Positions 49,500 to 58,051 of a DNA stretch of 64,000 nt are shown in pieces; position 1 is the first letter of the stretch; each line of letters starts with the position of its first letter. The DNA lies in NCBI RefSeq assembly GCF_014651775.1, contig NZ_BMXN01000017.1:1-64000 (forward strand), given 5' to 3'. The notes under the pieces are model-generated. The model was not told the origin of the DNA. It was given only the letters and a program-made list of their open reading frames with translations, and did not search any database. The translations under genes were made by a program, and so were the position numbers. This stretch comes from Vreelandella hamiltonii (GTDB taxonomy: Bacteria; Pseudomonadota; Gammaproteobacteria; Pseudomonadales; Halomonadaceae).

Positions 49500-49526
49500 C
49501 GCCGGTCGAAAACCCTTGCCTCAGAT

Positions 49527-49555
49527 CAAAAAAAACGCCCCTGCCGACAGGGGCA
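49527..49555 (-). terminator. Rho-independent terminator of the MBL-YeeE/YedE operon
   Basis: On the minus strand GCCCCTG / CAGGGGC with a short loop is followed by a run of eight T. It separates this operon from the regulator-tsd operon. Confidence 0.92.
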
Positions 49556-49588
49556 AGGGCGACAACATGCCGCGTTGGTTCGGTGGTG

Positions 49589-50011
49589 CTAGCGAGACAG
49601 GCGTGCAGCCCCCCACCAGCCCAGCACCATGGCCGCCAACATGGCCAGTAACGGCAGCGTGACGCCGCCCAGAGAAGCAATGGCAGGCCCCGGGCAGTAG
49701 CCGGAAAGCCCCCAGCCCACACCAAACAGCGCCGCACCGCCCAGCAGCTTGCCATCCAGCTCCTGGCGCGTGGGCATTTGAAAGCCACCGGCCAACAGCG
49801 GCTGCCCCCGAGCAAACACCAGCCGGTAACCGACAAACGTGGTGCACACCGCACCCCCCAGCACGAACATCAGCGTGGGGTCCCAGGCGCCCGCGATGTC
49901 CAGAAACCCCAGCACCCTCGCCGGGTCGGTCATGCCGGAAATAGCTAGCCCCAGTCCAAACAGCAGCCCTGCCACGTAGCCCGCTGCCGTTTTCAACGCG
50001 GCCCGGCTCAT
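49589..50011 (-). CDS. YeeE/YedE-family membrane protein (PmpB-like)
   Basis: A 140-aa protein with about four transmembrane helices. It opens with AAGYVAGLLFGLGLAISGMTD and ends with the second family signature GWGLSGYCPGPAIASLGG near 107-124, including the conserved cysteine. YeeE/YedE proteins import sulfur compounds such as thiosulfate; PmpA/PmpB half-size pairs occur beside sulfide-responsive bigR-blh operons. Its start overlaps the upstream PmpA-like stop by four bases, so the two halves are made together. Confidence 0.85.
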   Translation of the reverse strand: MSRAALKTAAGYVAGLLFGLGLAISGMTDPARVLGFLDIAGAWDPTLMFVLGGAVCTTFVGYRLVFARGQPLLAGGFQMPTRQELDGKLLGGAALFGVGWGLSGYCPGPAIASLGGVTLPLLAMLAAMVLGWWGAARLSR

Positions 50012-50469
50012 ACGCCACCCCCAATGACATGACGCACCACATACACGGTGGCGATGGCGGTCACCAGAAACATGCCCGTGGCCGCCATGGAACGCGGCGC
50101 CAAACGCGCCAAACCACATACGCCGTGGCCGCTGGTGCAGCCGCTGCCCAGCCCGGTGCCCAACCCCACCAGCAGGCCTGCCAACAGCATCAACGCAACG
50201 CCACCGGCAGGCGCGCCAATCACCTCACCGGGGCTGCCAGCCACATTGCCCAGGCCTCCGCCCAGCGCCATGACCAGCAGCGGGCCGCTGACCAGGCCCG
50301 CCAAAAAAGCCACCCGCCAGGCGCTATCGCCCTTGGGCCGCTGAAGCACCAGCCCTCCGATGATCCCGCTGATGCCAGCAACACGCCCCAGCGCCCCCAT
50401 CAACCAAACGGCAGAGAGCCCAATCAACACGCCCCCCACCAGCCCTTGCAGGCTTGCCATTACGTCCAC
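50008..50469 (-). CDS. YeeE/YedE-family membrane protein (PmpA-like)
   Basis: A 153-aa half-size YeeE/YedE protein with about four helices and the hallmark GSGCTSGHGVCGLARL near 107-122, whose cysteine is the sulfur-handling residue of TsuA-type thiosulfate importers. The GTG at 50469 has AAGGAG six bases upstream; the first ATG is three codons further in and too far. It follows the metallo-beta-lactamase gene by 34 bases and overlaps the PmpB-like gene. Confidence 0.85.
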   Translation of the reverse strand: MDVMASLQGLVGGVLIGLSAVWLMGALGRVAGISGIIGGLVLQRPKGDSAWRVAFLAGLVSGPLLVMALGGGLGNVAGSPGEVIGAPAGGVALMLLAGLLVGLGTGLGSGCTSGHGVCGLARLAPRSMAATGMFLVTAIATVYVVRHVIGGGV

Positions 50470-50503
50470 CGTTTGCTCCTTGTATTGCGTGGGTTGAAAA
50501 GAT

Positions 50504-51370
50504 TCAGAAACGATTGAGCGGCACCTTGAGATACACCTGACCGTTGTCTTCCTCGGGGGGCAGCTCCCCAGCCCGCATGTTGACTTGCACCGACGGGATG
50601 ATCAGCCGAGGCATGCCTAGGGTGGCATCTCGCTCAGTGCGCATACGCACGAAGGCGTCTTCACTGATGCCCTCATGCACATGAACGTTGGCCTGGCGCT
50701 GCTCGGCAACGCTGGTTTCGTGCTGGTACACGTCACGCCCCGGGGCCTTGTAGTCGTGGCACAGAAACAGCCGTGTCGTGTCAGGCAGGGCCAGCACTTT
50801 CTGAATCGAACGATAGAGAGTGCGGGCATCGCCACCGGGAAAATCACAGCGGGCGGTGCCGTAGTCGGGCATGAACAGCGTATCGCCGACAAACGCGGCA
50901 TCCCCCACCACATAGGTCAAACAGGCGGGGGTGTGGCCAGGCGTATGCAGCACGCTGGCTTCCAGGGCTCCAATCATGAAGGTATCACCCTCCTGGAACA
51001 GCGCGTCGAACTGGCTACCGTCCCGAGCAAACTCGGTGCCCGCATTGAAGGCCTTGCCGAAGATCTCCTGTACCTCGACGATGTGCGCTCCAATGCCGGT
51101 CTTGCCGCCCAGCTGAGCGTGCAAGTAGGGGGCCGCCGAAAGGTGGTCGGCATGAACGTGGGTTTCCAGTATCCAGGCCACGTTTAGCCCTTCACGGCGC
51201 ACGAACGAGATGATCTGCTCCGCTGAACGGGTATCGGTTCGCCCAGCGGCGTAATCAAAATCGAGTACGGAGTCGATGATGGCGCAGGCGGTGCCATCGG
51301 GGTCTCTCACCACGTAACTGAACGTGTTGGTTGGCTCATCGAAAAAGGGCGTGACGACGGGGCGTTGCAT
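50504..51370 (-). CDS. Metallo-beta-lactamase-fold hydrolase, Blh/persulfide dioxygenase-like
   Basis: A 288-aa glyoxalase-II-like enzyme. The metal motif THVHADHLSA (HxHxDH) lies near 82-91, HTPGHTPACLTYVVGD near 140-155 and DTLFMPDYGTARCDFPGG near 160-177, then LCHDY. The combination is typical of Blh and ETHE1-type persulfide dioxygenases that oxidise glutathione persulfide to sulfite. It lacks the N-terminal DUF442 phosphatase-like domain of Agrobacterium Blh. The start at 51370 follows GGAGGTCC; the upstream frame to 51463 is in the AT-rich promoter region. First gene of a three-gene sulfur operon. Confidence 0.85.
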   Translation of the reverse strand: MQRPVVTPFFDEPTNTFSYVVRDPDGTACAIIDSVLDFDYAAGRTDTRSAEQIISFVRREGLNVAWILETHVHADHLSAAPYLHAQLGGKTGIGAHIVEVQEIFGKAFNAGTEFARDGSQFDALFQEGDTFMIGALEASVLHTPGHTPACLTYVVGDAAFVGDTLFMPDYGTARCDFPGGDARTLYRSIQKVLALPDTTRLFLCHDYKAPGRDVYQHETSVAEQRQANVHVHEGISEDAFVRMRTERDATLGMPRLIIPSVQVNMRAGELPPEEDNGQVYLKVPLNRF

Positions 51371-51420
51371 GATGGACCTCCAGCAGTTGACCGCATGCGT
51401 TAGACATTTCACCCAGTGTA

Positions 51421-51480
51421 GCGCACAAAATATTATATGTTTATTACCTTTTAGAATTATCAATTGTAAAATTTAGTTAA
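51421..51480. promoter_or_regulatory. AT-rich divergent promoter region of the MBL operon and Cache receptor
   Basis: A strongly AT-rich stretch with TATAAT on the minus strand at 51432-51437, suitably placed for the MBL operon. Related operons carry an AT-rich operator for the BigR repressor here; no bigR gene is in the window and no exact site is recognisable. Confidence 0.4.
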
Positions 51481-51565
51481 AAACACTCCTTTCGACTAAG
51501 GTAGGCCGCCTCATGGCCGATAGGAGTGAGGGCTCACTCACTGAACTAATCGATATAAGGACGCC

Positions 51566-53173
51566 ATGAACAACCTGACTACTACACAGAAACTGTGGAG
51601 CACGCTGGGCATCATCTGGGTGGCCATGCTGCTTTTGGTGGGCTGGCTGGCGTGGGAAAATCGCCAGACCATCGCCAATGAACGCCGCGATAGCATTCAA
51701 TACATCGTCAACAGCGTTCACGGTCAGCTCGCCGATCTGCAGGCCCGTGCCGCCAGCGGTGAACTGAGCGTCGATGAAGCGCAGCAGCGGGCCATCGACA
51801 ACCTTGCCAGCGTACGCTTCGGTGACGGCGAGTACGTGTTTGCGTTCGACAACCAGCTGGCCATCGTGTCACACCCCAACCGCCCCCGTGGCGAAGACAT
51901 GACCAACTTCCAGGACGCCAGCGGCATGCGCCTTTACAGCGTACTGCGTGACGTGGCCCAGGCGGGCGGTGGCCACGTGGACTACTACTCGCGACGCATC
52001 TCGGGGGAAGAGCAATCGCCCAAGGTGAGCTATGTGGCCCACTTACCCGAATGGGGCTGGTCCATGGCGGCGGGTGTCTATGTGGACGATATCGATGCTG
52101 CCTTTGTCGCTGGGCTGGTGCGTTCGGCGGTCATTCTGCTGATCATTGGTCTACCCGTGACGCTGCTGATGGGCTGGGTGATCAGGGATGTGGCTCGTCG
52201 GCTGGGCGGTGACCCACGCTATGCCGCCAGCGTAGTGCGTCATATTGCCGACGGCGACCTGACCCAGGCCGCCACGCTGAAAAGCAGTGACCACAGCAGC
52301 CTGCTGTTCGACATCAACCGCATGCGTGAAACTCTGGCGGACACCATCAGCGATATCCATCACGGCGCGGACCAGGTCAATAACGGCGTCGAGCAGATCG
52401 TGGGCGTCAACGAAGAACTCTCGACGCGCACCGAAGAGCAGGCTGCGTCGCTGGCGGAAACGGCCTCCAGCATGGAGCAGCTGACCGCAACGGTAAAACA
52501 GAACGCTGAGCATGCCGACCATGCCCGCAACCTGGCCTCGCGAACCGCTGAGAGCGCTCAACGCGGTAGTGACGCCATGTCGTCCGTCATCGACACCATG
52601 GCCACCATCAATGAAAGCGCCACTCGCATGAGCAGCATCGTCGAGACGATCAATGCGATTGCCTTCCAGACCAATATCCTGGCGCTGAATGCCTCCGTGG
52701 AAGCCGCCCGCGCCGGGGAACAGGGTCGCGGTTTTGCCGTGGTGGCCAATGAGGTTCGCCAACTGGCCAGCCGCTCCGCTTCTGCCGCTCAGGAGATCAA
52801 GGGGCTGATCGAAAATGCCGATGCCCAGGTGGTGGAAGGCAGCCGCCGAGTGCGCAGCACCGGCGAAGTGATCAATGGCATGGTAGGCGATATCCAACAG
52901 CTCAGCACGCTGGTTCAGGAGATCTCTGCGGCCACCATCGAACAAAGTAGCGGCATCGAGCAGGTCAACCAGGCCGTGACACAGATGGACCAGATGACCC
53001 AGCAAAATGCCGGACTGGTGCAGCAGAGCAACCACGCTACCCAGCAATTGGCGCATTTGAGCACCCAGCTGCGTCAGATGGTCAGCAACTTCAAGCTCAA
53101 TGCGTCACGGCATCAAGCCAAGGCGTTGTCACTGGCGCCTTCCAGCACACAGGCGCACAGCGACGATTTCTAG
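51566..53173 (+). CDS. Methyl-accepting chemotaxis protein with single Cache domain
   Basis: A 535-aa receptor. TM1 is [15 protein letters not shown] (about 15-30). The periplasmic sCache_2-like domain spans about 35-190 with [11 protein letters not shown], then [22 protein letters not shown]; such domains bind small organic acids and similar ligands. TM2 (about 190-212) is followed by a HAMP-like region and an MCP domain with [20 protein letters not shown] near 370. No CheR pentapeptide is present at the C terminus (SDDF). The AAGGA site lies before the ATG. It is divergent from the sulfur operon, so the ligand could be related, but that is only proximity. Confidence 0.92.
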   Translation: MNNLTTTQKLWSTLGIIWVAMLLLVGWLAWENRQTIANERRDSIQYIVNSVHGQLADLQARAASGELSVDEAQQRAIDNLASVRFGDGEYVFAFDNQLAIVSHPNRPRGEDMTNFQDASGMRLYSVLRDVAQAGGGHVDYYSRRISGEEQSPKVSYVAHLPEWGWSMAAGVYVDDIDAAFVAGLVRSAVILLIIGLPVTLLMGWVIRDVARRLGGDPRYAASVVRHIADGDLTQAATLKSSDHSSLLFDINRMRETLADTISDIHHGADQVNNGVEQIVGVNEELSTRTEEQAASLAETASSMEQLTATVKQNAEHADHARNLASRTAESAQRGSDAMSSVIDTMATINESATRMSSIVETINAIAFQTNILALNASVEAARAGEQGRGFAVVANEVRQLASRSASAAQEIKGLIENADAQVVEGSRRVRSTGEVINGMVGDIQQLSTLVQEISAATIEQSSGIEQVNQAVTQMDQMTQQNAGLVQQSNHATQQLAHLSTQLRQMVSNFKLNASRHQAKALSLAPSSTQAHSDDF

Positions 53174-53197
53174 GCGTCAAACGTAGGCCGTCATGGC

Positions 53198-54418
53198 CTA
53201 CACATCCCCCTGGTTATCCAGCGCGACCGCTTCGTGCATCCGGGTCAGCAGGTCAGGTACAGCGGCCTGCACCCGGTTCCAGCTAGGAATGAACGGACGC
53301 TCACGCGGGTTGTCCAGAAACAGGTTGCCAGCTTCCAGCAGGTTGCTGGCAAACAGCTCTACCGCCTGCTCTTCGCAGTGGCGGTCCAGACTCAGGCCAT
53401 TCATGGTGGCGTCGTGGTCATAGGCCTCGATCAAGTCCAGCGCCAACCGATAGTAGGTGGCTTTCAAGGTACGGAAATCTTCGCTGCTAAAACTGACGCC
53501 TTGCGTGGCCAGCTTGCGATAAAGTGCCTTGGCAATATCCAGGCTCATGCGGTTCAAGCCACCGCTGGCATCCTCTTCGCTCACTGGCTGGTGCTTGTGG
53601 TCGTAGGCATCGGCAATATCTACCTGGCACAGCTGGCGATGCGAGTAGTTGCGCTGTAGCTCCGAGAGCACGCCAATTTCCAGCCCCCAATCGGCAGGAA
53701 TGCGAATGCCCTCCAGCACGTCGCTGCGCATGGCAAACTCCCCCGACAGCGGGTAGCGGAAACTGTCCAGGTAATCCAGATACGGTAGCGGGCCGCACAC
53801 GGTCTTCAGCGCTCGCAGCAGGGGCGTTACCATCAAGCGAGACACCCGGCCATTCAGCTTGCCTTCGGCGATGCGCGGGTAGTACCCCTTGCAGAAGCTG
53901 TAGTTGAAGCGTGGGTGCGCCACCGGGTACATCAAGCGCGCCAGCAGGCTACGGTCATAGGTAAGAATGTCGCAGTCGTGCAGCCCAACCACGGTCGAGC
54001 GCCCGGAGGCCAGCACATAGCCCGCGCAATACCACACATTGCGCCCCTTGCCAGGTTCCAACGCTCCCAGCCCGTGGTGTTCAAGCTCGGCATCCAGCTC
54101 ACGCAGCCGGGGTCCATCGTTCCATAGAATGCGGGTGTGCTGCGGCAAGCGTGAGAAAAACTCGCGGGCATAAAGAAATTGTTCGCGATCGGCCCGGTCC
54201 AGTCCAATCACGATTTCGTTGAGATACGGCACTTTGGCCAGCTCGTCCACAATGGCCGAGAGTGCAGGCCCTTCCAGCTCGGAAAACAGCGACGGTAGAA
54301 TCAGCCCCATGGGGCGGCGCTTGGCAAATTGGCACAGCTCCCGCTCGAGCTCTTCCACGGGGCGACGGGTCAGGTTATGAAAATCGGTGATGACGCCATT
54401 CTGATGAAAATCACTCAT
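53198..54418 (-). CDS. gpgS: Glucosyl-3-phosphoglycerate synthase-like glycosyltransferase (GT81 type)
   Basis: A 406-aa cytoplasmic GT-A glycosyltransferase. MGLILPSLFSELEGPALSAI near 37-56 is the nucleotide-binding start, VGLHDCDILTYDRSLL near 142-157 contains the DxD metal motif, and GYYPRIAEGKLNGRVSRLMV and PLSGEFAMRSDVL are GpgS features; WGLEIGVLSEL follows. GpgS transfers glucose from NDP-glucose to 3-phosphoglycerate, the first step to the compatible solute glucosylglycerate. The next gene upstream encodes the expected phosphatase. A GTG two codons earlier is possible; GAGGAAG favours the ATG at 54418. Mannosyl-transfer is the alternative, but the sequence type is that of GpgS. Confidence 0.82.
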   Translation of the reverse strand: MSDFHQNGVITDFHNLTRRPVEELERELCQFAKRRPMGLILPSLFSELEGPALSAIVDELAKVPYLNEIVIGLDRADREQFLYAREFFSRLPQHTRILWNDGPRLRELDAELEHHGLGALEPGKGRNVWYCAGYVLASGRSTVVGLHDCDILTYDRSLLARLMYPVAHPRFNYSFCKGYYPRIAEGKLNGRVSRLMVTPLLRALKTVCGPLPYLDYLDSFRYPLSGEFAMRSDVLEGIRIPADWGLEIGVLSELQRNYSHRQLCQVDIADAYDHKHQPVSEEDASGGLNRMSLDIAKALYRKLATQGVSFSSEDFRTLKATYYRLALDLIEAYDHDATMNGLSLDRHCEEQAVELFASNLLEAGNLFLDNPRERPFIPSWNRVQAAVPDLLTRMHEAVALDNQGDV

Positions 54419-54436
54419 GGGCACTTCCTCGTTGGG

Positions 54437-55342
54437 TTAAGCCGTGGCCGCTTGCTGGTGGGAGTCCGCCGCTAATCGGCGGTCGTCTCGCCCCCACCAG
54501 TGAGCCACCCCCTCGGCCCATCCGGCTGGCCCGGTTGCCTGGGTGCGATACAACGCCCGGTTGTGCGGTGCCACTATCAGGTCATGGCAGCCCTTGATCA
54601 CCACGGCCTGGTCCACGGCTTCCAGCATGGTAACGTCGTTGGGGCCATCGCCGAGCCCCAGCGCCAGCGGCTGGCGCCCGCGCAGCGCCGCAAAGCGCTG
54701 GATCAACCAGGTCACCGCACTCCCCTTGCCTGATGCCTGCGCCATGACGTGCCAAAAACGCCCGCCCTGGGTCATGGTCAAACCATCGCCCTCCAGCGCC
54801 TCGCGCAGGGTCTCCAGGGCACGCTCGTCGTCTTCCCAGATCAGCGGCTCGCTGCCCTCACGCCGTTTGGCCGCCTTGGCCCGAGGCTCGTCCAGGCCGG
54901 TTCTGGCGATGACTTCCGCCACCTCCATCTCTCCCATGGGCGTAAACCGCAGGTTGAGGCGCTGCTTCCAGATGGCCAACCGCGCACGGATAAAGCGGAT
55001 ATCAACCCCCGTGTGCTTGATGACCACGCCGTCTGGCCCACTACCCGGCCGATCAAGGCTGGCATGGCACCAGCCTGGCGGCAGGCCAATCACGGCACCG
55101 TTTTCGGCAATGAAGGGCGTCGCCGTCAGCCCCAGGGCTTCACGCAGCGGCAGTAGTTCTGCCCGAGTTTTGCTGGTCACGGGAATCACCGGGACACCCA
55201 GCTGCTTGAGACGAGCAAGCCAGGGAGCGGCAGGCGAAAAATCATAGCTATGGTGGTCCAGCAAGGAACCGTCGAGATCAGTGACCACCAAACGCGGCTG
55301 TAACGCGGGATCAAGTAGTTCAGGACTAGCGAACTCGGTCAT
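54437..55342 (-). CDS. HAD-IIB phosphatase, mannosyl/glucosyl-3-phosphoglycerate phosphatase family
   Basis: A 301-aa haloacid dehalogenase of the MPGP family. Motif I is VVTDLDGSLLDHHSY near 18-32, motif II VIPVTSKTRAEL near 52-63, then FIAENGAVIGLP, and motif IV LALGLGDGPNDVTMLEAVD near 237-255. It should remove the phosphate from the GpgS product to give glucosylglycerate. The gene is 18 bases upstream of gpgS on the same strand, so the two form an operon. The exact sugar cannot be read from sequence; E. coli YedP is a relative of unknown role. Confidence 0.83.
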   Translation of the reverse strand: MTEFASPELLDPALQPRLVVTDLDGSLLDHHSYDFSPAAPWLARLKQLGVPVIPVTSKTRAELLPLREALGLTATPFIAENGAVIGLPPGWCHASLDRPGSGPDGVVIKHTGVDIRFIRARLAIWKQRLNLRFTPMGEMEVAEVIARTGLDEPRAKAAKRREGSEPLIWEDDERALETLREALEGDGLTMTQGGRFWHVMAQASGKGSAVTWLIQRFAALRGRQPLALGLGDGPNDVTMLEAVDQAVVIKGCHDLIVAPHNRALYRTQATGPAGWAEGVAHWWGRDDRRLAADSHQQAATA

Positions 55343-55653
55343 GGCAGCACCTTCTGCAAACTGAAATCAGGTCACCCAAAAGCCCAACGTAGCCATCTTT
55401 TGAGATCAATACCCAAGGTAGACAACCACCAAAGCAGAATGCATGCCAAGATGCTTTAATTAAATAAAATCAAAAGATTAAAACACGATCTAAGCGATGC
55501 CAGAGCAAGCACCAAAATAGGGCAACCCATAATGCACCAAAACAGAGCATGAAAAAGAGGTACAGAAGACGGAGAAATAGCGCGGGATTGTTGTACAAGA
55601 TTTATCTAATTAAAACACCGAGCATAAAAAAAGCAAAAAATTTGCACAAACCC
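55343..55653. other. AT-rich intergenic stretch
   Basis: About 300 bases with far more A and T than the surroundings and no supported gene; the frame at 55610-55795 has no ribosome site or homology. It should contain the promoter of the GpgP/GpgS operon on the minus strand. Base composition stands out and may mark an acquired or regulatory segment. Confidence 0.4.
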
Positions 55654-55681
55654 TTGGCAAACATTCCAGAATAGCTATACT
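55654..55681 (+). promoter_or_regulatory. Sigma-70-type promoter of a candidate small RNA
   Basis: TTGGCA (55654-55659), a 16-base spacer, then TATACT (55676-55681). Both hexamers differ little from TTGACA and TATAAT. No coding frame follows before the terminator at 55758-55786. Confidence 0.6.
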
Positions 55682-55687
55682 CGAATT

Positions 55688-55786
55688 GTACCCACTGACT
55701 GTCTCGTACACCCCCTCACCTGATGTCAGTGGGCTGCAGTGAGCCAAGCCCTTTGATGCCCGCCACCCCCCTGGCGGGCTTTTTTT
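55688..55786 (+). ncRNA. Candidate intergenic small RNA, about 99 nt
   Basis: From a predicted start seven bases after the -10 box to a strong terminator, the transcript would hold a perfect nine-base stem CCCACTGAC (55691-55699) / GTCAGTGGG (55725-55733). Its loop includes the C-rich ACCCCCTCACC, complementary to Shine-Dalgarno-type G-rich sequence. A single-stranded linker and the terminator stem follow. No protein is encoded. I do not recognise a known RNA family. Promoter, internal stem, exposed C-rich loop and terminator together support a trans-acting RNA, but expression is not shown. Confidence 0.55.
55758..55786 (+). terminator. Rho-independent terminator with no upstream gene on its strand
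   Basis: GCCCGCCA, a C-rich loop and TGGCGGGC form an eight-base stem followed by seven T on the plus strand. The nearest plus-strand gene upstream ends at 53173, so this terminator must serve a non-coding transcript. Confidence 0.93.
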
Positions 55787-55794
55787 GTTCAGCA

Positions 55795-56140
55795 AAGCAA
55801 AGCAGTCCCAAGCCTACCTGTGGGAGGCCCGTTCTTTGGCTTATAGCCAGAGCAGTCACCCAGGCTATCCTGTGGGAGGCCAATTTCATTGGGCGACTGC
55901 CTGGGCAGGCACCTGTGCTTGAATCATCGCGAGCTAAAGCTCCCTCCCACAAAAAGCTCCCACTAACAGCAGGGCTTCTTGAACAGTGGGAGGCCCATTC
56001 ATTGGCTTATAGCCAAAGCAGCTACTCAAGCCTGCCTGTGGGAGGCCAATTTCATTGGGCGACTGCCTGAGTAGCCACCCATATCAAGCCAGATGCTGCA
56101 ATCATCGCGGGCTGAAGCCCCCCTACAACAGTGAGCTGCC
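55795..56140. repeat. REP family 1 cluster
   Basis: Several copies of GTGGGAGG-CCAAT-TTC-ATTGG-GCGA, GTGGGAGGCCCATTC with a GGCTTATAGCC hairpin, the GCCTG-G-GCAGGC mini-palindrome, and GCGAGCT-AA-AGCTCCCTCCCAC. They lie between the small RNA candidate and the stop of the MotB-like gene. Confidence 0.9.
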
Positions 56141-56160
56141 CCAAGCCAGCGCGTGAGTGC

Positions 56161-57192
56161 CTACTCCACGTGAATCACCACTTCGACACGGCGGTTGCGG
56201 GCGCGCCCTTCGGCGCTGCTGTTATCCTCCAGCGGGCGGGTATCGGCAAACCCGACGGCGCGCAGCCGCTCTGGCTCGACACCTGCGGCCTCCAGTGCTT
56301 CAACGATGGCAATGGCCCGTGCGCTGGAAAGCGCCCAGTTGGACGAGAACTCAGGGGTATTGATCGGCTGACTGTCCGAGTGCCCTTCGACCCATACTTC
56401 GCCGTCATAGCGCTGGATGGTTTCCAGCAGGCTGCCCACCAGCGATGTACCGCCTTCCGACAACCCCGCCGCGGCAGAGGGAAACAGCAGCTGATCCTGC
56501 ACCCGCAGGCTGATACCTTCCGCTACCCTGGAGACCTCGACGCCTTCCAGGTTCGGCAAATAAAGCGATGTTTCGACGCGTTCGGACAGCTGCTCATCTA
56601 GCGCCAAAGCGCTGCTGATGGCCTCATCGTCGATCTGTTGCACGTTGACAGGCGGCCGGTCGGTCAGCAGTACCATGTAACTGGCCAGCGGCTGGCCCAG
56701 GCGCTGCGTCTCATCGACGAGCAGCGGCGTTGGCAAGGCAGGCAAGTAGCGCTCCAGCAGCGGCGCGACGGGCGATGTGTCGCTTTCGATGGGCGCGCGA
56801 GCCAGCAAGGGAGGCACTTCAGTCAGCGGAAGGACAGGCATGACGGGCGAAGGCAGGCCCGCCACCCCCAAGGCCGCGCTGATGGCCATCGGGCTAAGCG
56901 TGCCGGGCTCATTCAGGTAAGCGATGTTGCGCTTTTGGCGTCGTTCATCCAACAATGCAGGCAGCGGCACTTCAAGAGCAGGCACACTGCTTTCGCTGAC
57001 GTCGGTGTCATCTGCTTCAGGGCTCCAACCGGGGCCGGTCACCCCGGCCGCCGCAATGATGATCACGAACAGCGCCACCAGTAGCGTCATGATGTCGATG
57101 TAACTGATCATCCAGCCATTATTGCTATCGTCTTCCGGGTAAGATGACAGCAACGAATCGTGACGAGGGCCGCTACGGTGGTCCTCAAGCAT
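56161..57192 (-). CDS. MotB-like OmpA-domain protein, orphan
   Basis: A 343-aa protein with MotB layout: one transmembrane helix near residue 30-50 within GWMISYIDIMTLLVALFVII, which keeps the aspartate position used for ion flow in MotB/PomB. A long linker rich in Pro and Leu (about 60-215) follows, and then an OmpA/peptidoglycan-binding domain (VEGHSDSQPINTPEFSSNWAL near 270-290, then GFADTRPLEDNSSAEGRARN, ending RRVEVVIHVE). No motA-like gene is adjacent, and the linker is unusually long. It could be a stator-like or envelope-energising protein rather than a flagellar motor part. The neighbours are FlgO-like lipoproteins. Confidence 0.75.
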   Translation of the reverse strand: MLEDHRSGPRHDSLLSSYPEDDSNNGWMISYIDIMTLLVALFVIIIAAAGVTGPGWSPEADDTDVSESSVPALEVPLPALLDERRQKRNIAYLNEPGTLSPMAISAALGVAGLPSPVMPVLPLTEVPPLLARAPIESDTSPVAPLLERYLPALPTPLLVDETQRLGQPLASYMVLLTDRPPVNVQQIDDEAISSALALDEQLSERVETSLYLPNLEGVEVSRVAEGISLRVQDQLLFPSAAAGLSEGGTSLVGSLLETIQRYDGEVWVEGHSDSQPINTPEFSSNWALSSARAIAIVEALEAAGVEPERLRAVGFADTRPLEDNSSAEGRARNRRVEVVIHVE

Positions 57193-57306
57193 GGGGGTTA
57201 CTCATTCAAGTTTTAAACCTCGTGGCCGATCTACTATGAGCATGGCAAACTAGTCTATCAAAAAGCCCTGTCAAAAAGCCGTTTACTAGCGATAAGGAAC
57301 TACCCG

Positions 57307-58047
57307 GTGCGCATTCGTCCTTTGCTGTCTCTCACTCGCCGCTATCTTGCCCCACTCGGGCTTGGCGCGGTTAGCTTGATGCTAAGCGGCTGTTTTTACG
57401 CCAACACATCACAAACGCCGATTGCTACCACCTACCCTTACAGTGAGCAGCAGCGCATGCAGGCCGCCCAGCATTGGGAAGTTCTTGCCCGCCACGAAGC
57501 CGCGGGCATTCTGGCCAGCGAGCGCGTGCGATTTCGGGACCTGCACGTGCTGGCACCCGAGCATGCGCAGTACGGCAGCTATTACAGTGGCGGAGAGTTC
57601 GAACGAGGCTTCAGAACCCTGCTGACCAGCGAGCTGGTGTCACGCGGTGGCAGCGTCACTACCCAGCCCCGTGCCAACGGAGCAACGGTTCAGATCGATG
57701 TGGAAGTCGTTCAGCATCGTGACCGTGGCTATACGCGTCCGCCTTTTGGTGCTTACACGGCGCTGGCAACCGGCATTGCCGTCGCCAGCTTTCCCATCCG
57801 CCACTGGAGTGAGCCTGGGCTGGCACTAATCCCGGCCGGCATCCTCGCCGACTCTGTCGGGGGTAGTTGGACACCCACCAGCAACGAAGAGATCATCGTC
57901 ACCACACAGATCGTGGAACAGGATCAAATCCTCTACTCTTCGTCCAATATCTATTACATTAATGCCGGTGATCGGCGCCAATATGCACCCCATAGAGTGC
58001 CACAGGCCCCCACAACGCCGGTCATTTCCATCACCGACACCTGGTAA
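57307..58047 (+). CDS. Putative outer-membrane lipoprotein
   Basis: A 246-aa protein with a signal ending in the lipobox LMLSGC near 24-29. The rest is secreted, with no domain I can name; it has an Ala-rich amphipathic stretch near 45-65 and a hydrophobic segment near 150-175. GTG start with AAGGA eight bases upstream. The FlgO-like lipoprotein gene follows within five bases, so the two are one operon. Confidence 0.75.
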   Translation: MRIRPLLSLTRRYLAPLGLGAVSLMLSGCFYANTSQTPIATTYPYSEQQRMQAAQHWEVLARHEAAGILASERVRFRDLHVLAPEHAQYGSYYSGGEFERGFRTLLTSELVSRGGSVTTQPRANGATVQIDVEVVQHRDRGYTRPPFGAYTALATGIAVASFPIRHWSEPGLALIPAGILADSVGGSWTPTSNEEIIVTTQIVEQDQILYSSSNIYYINAGDRRQYAPHRVPQAPTTPVISITDTW

Positions 58048-58051
58048 ACTT

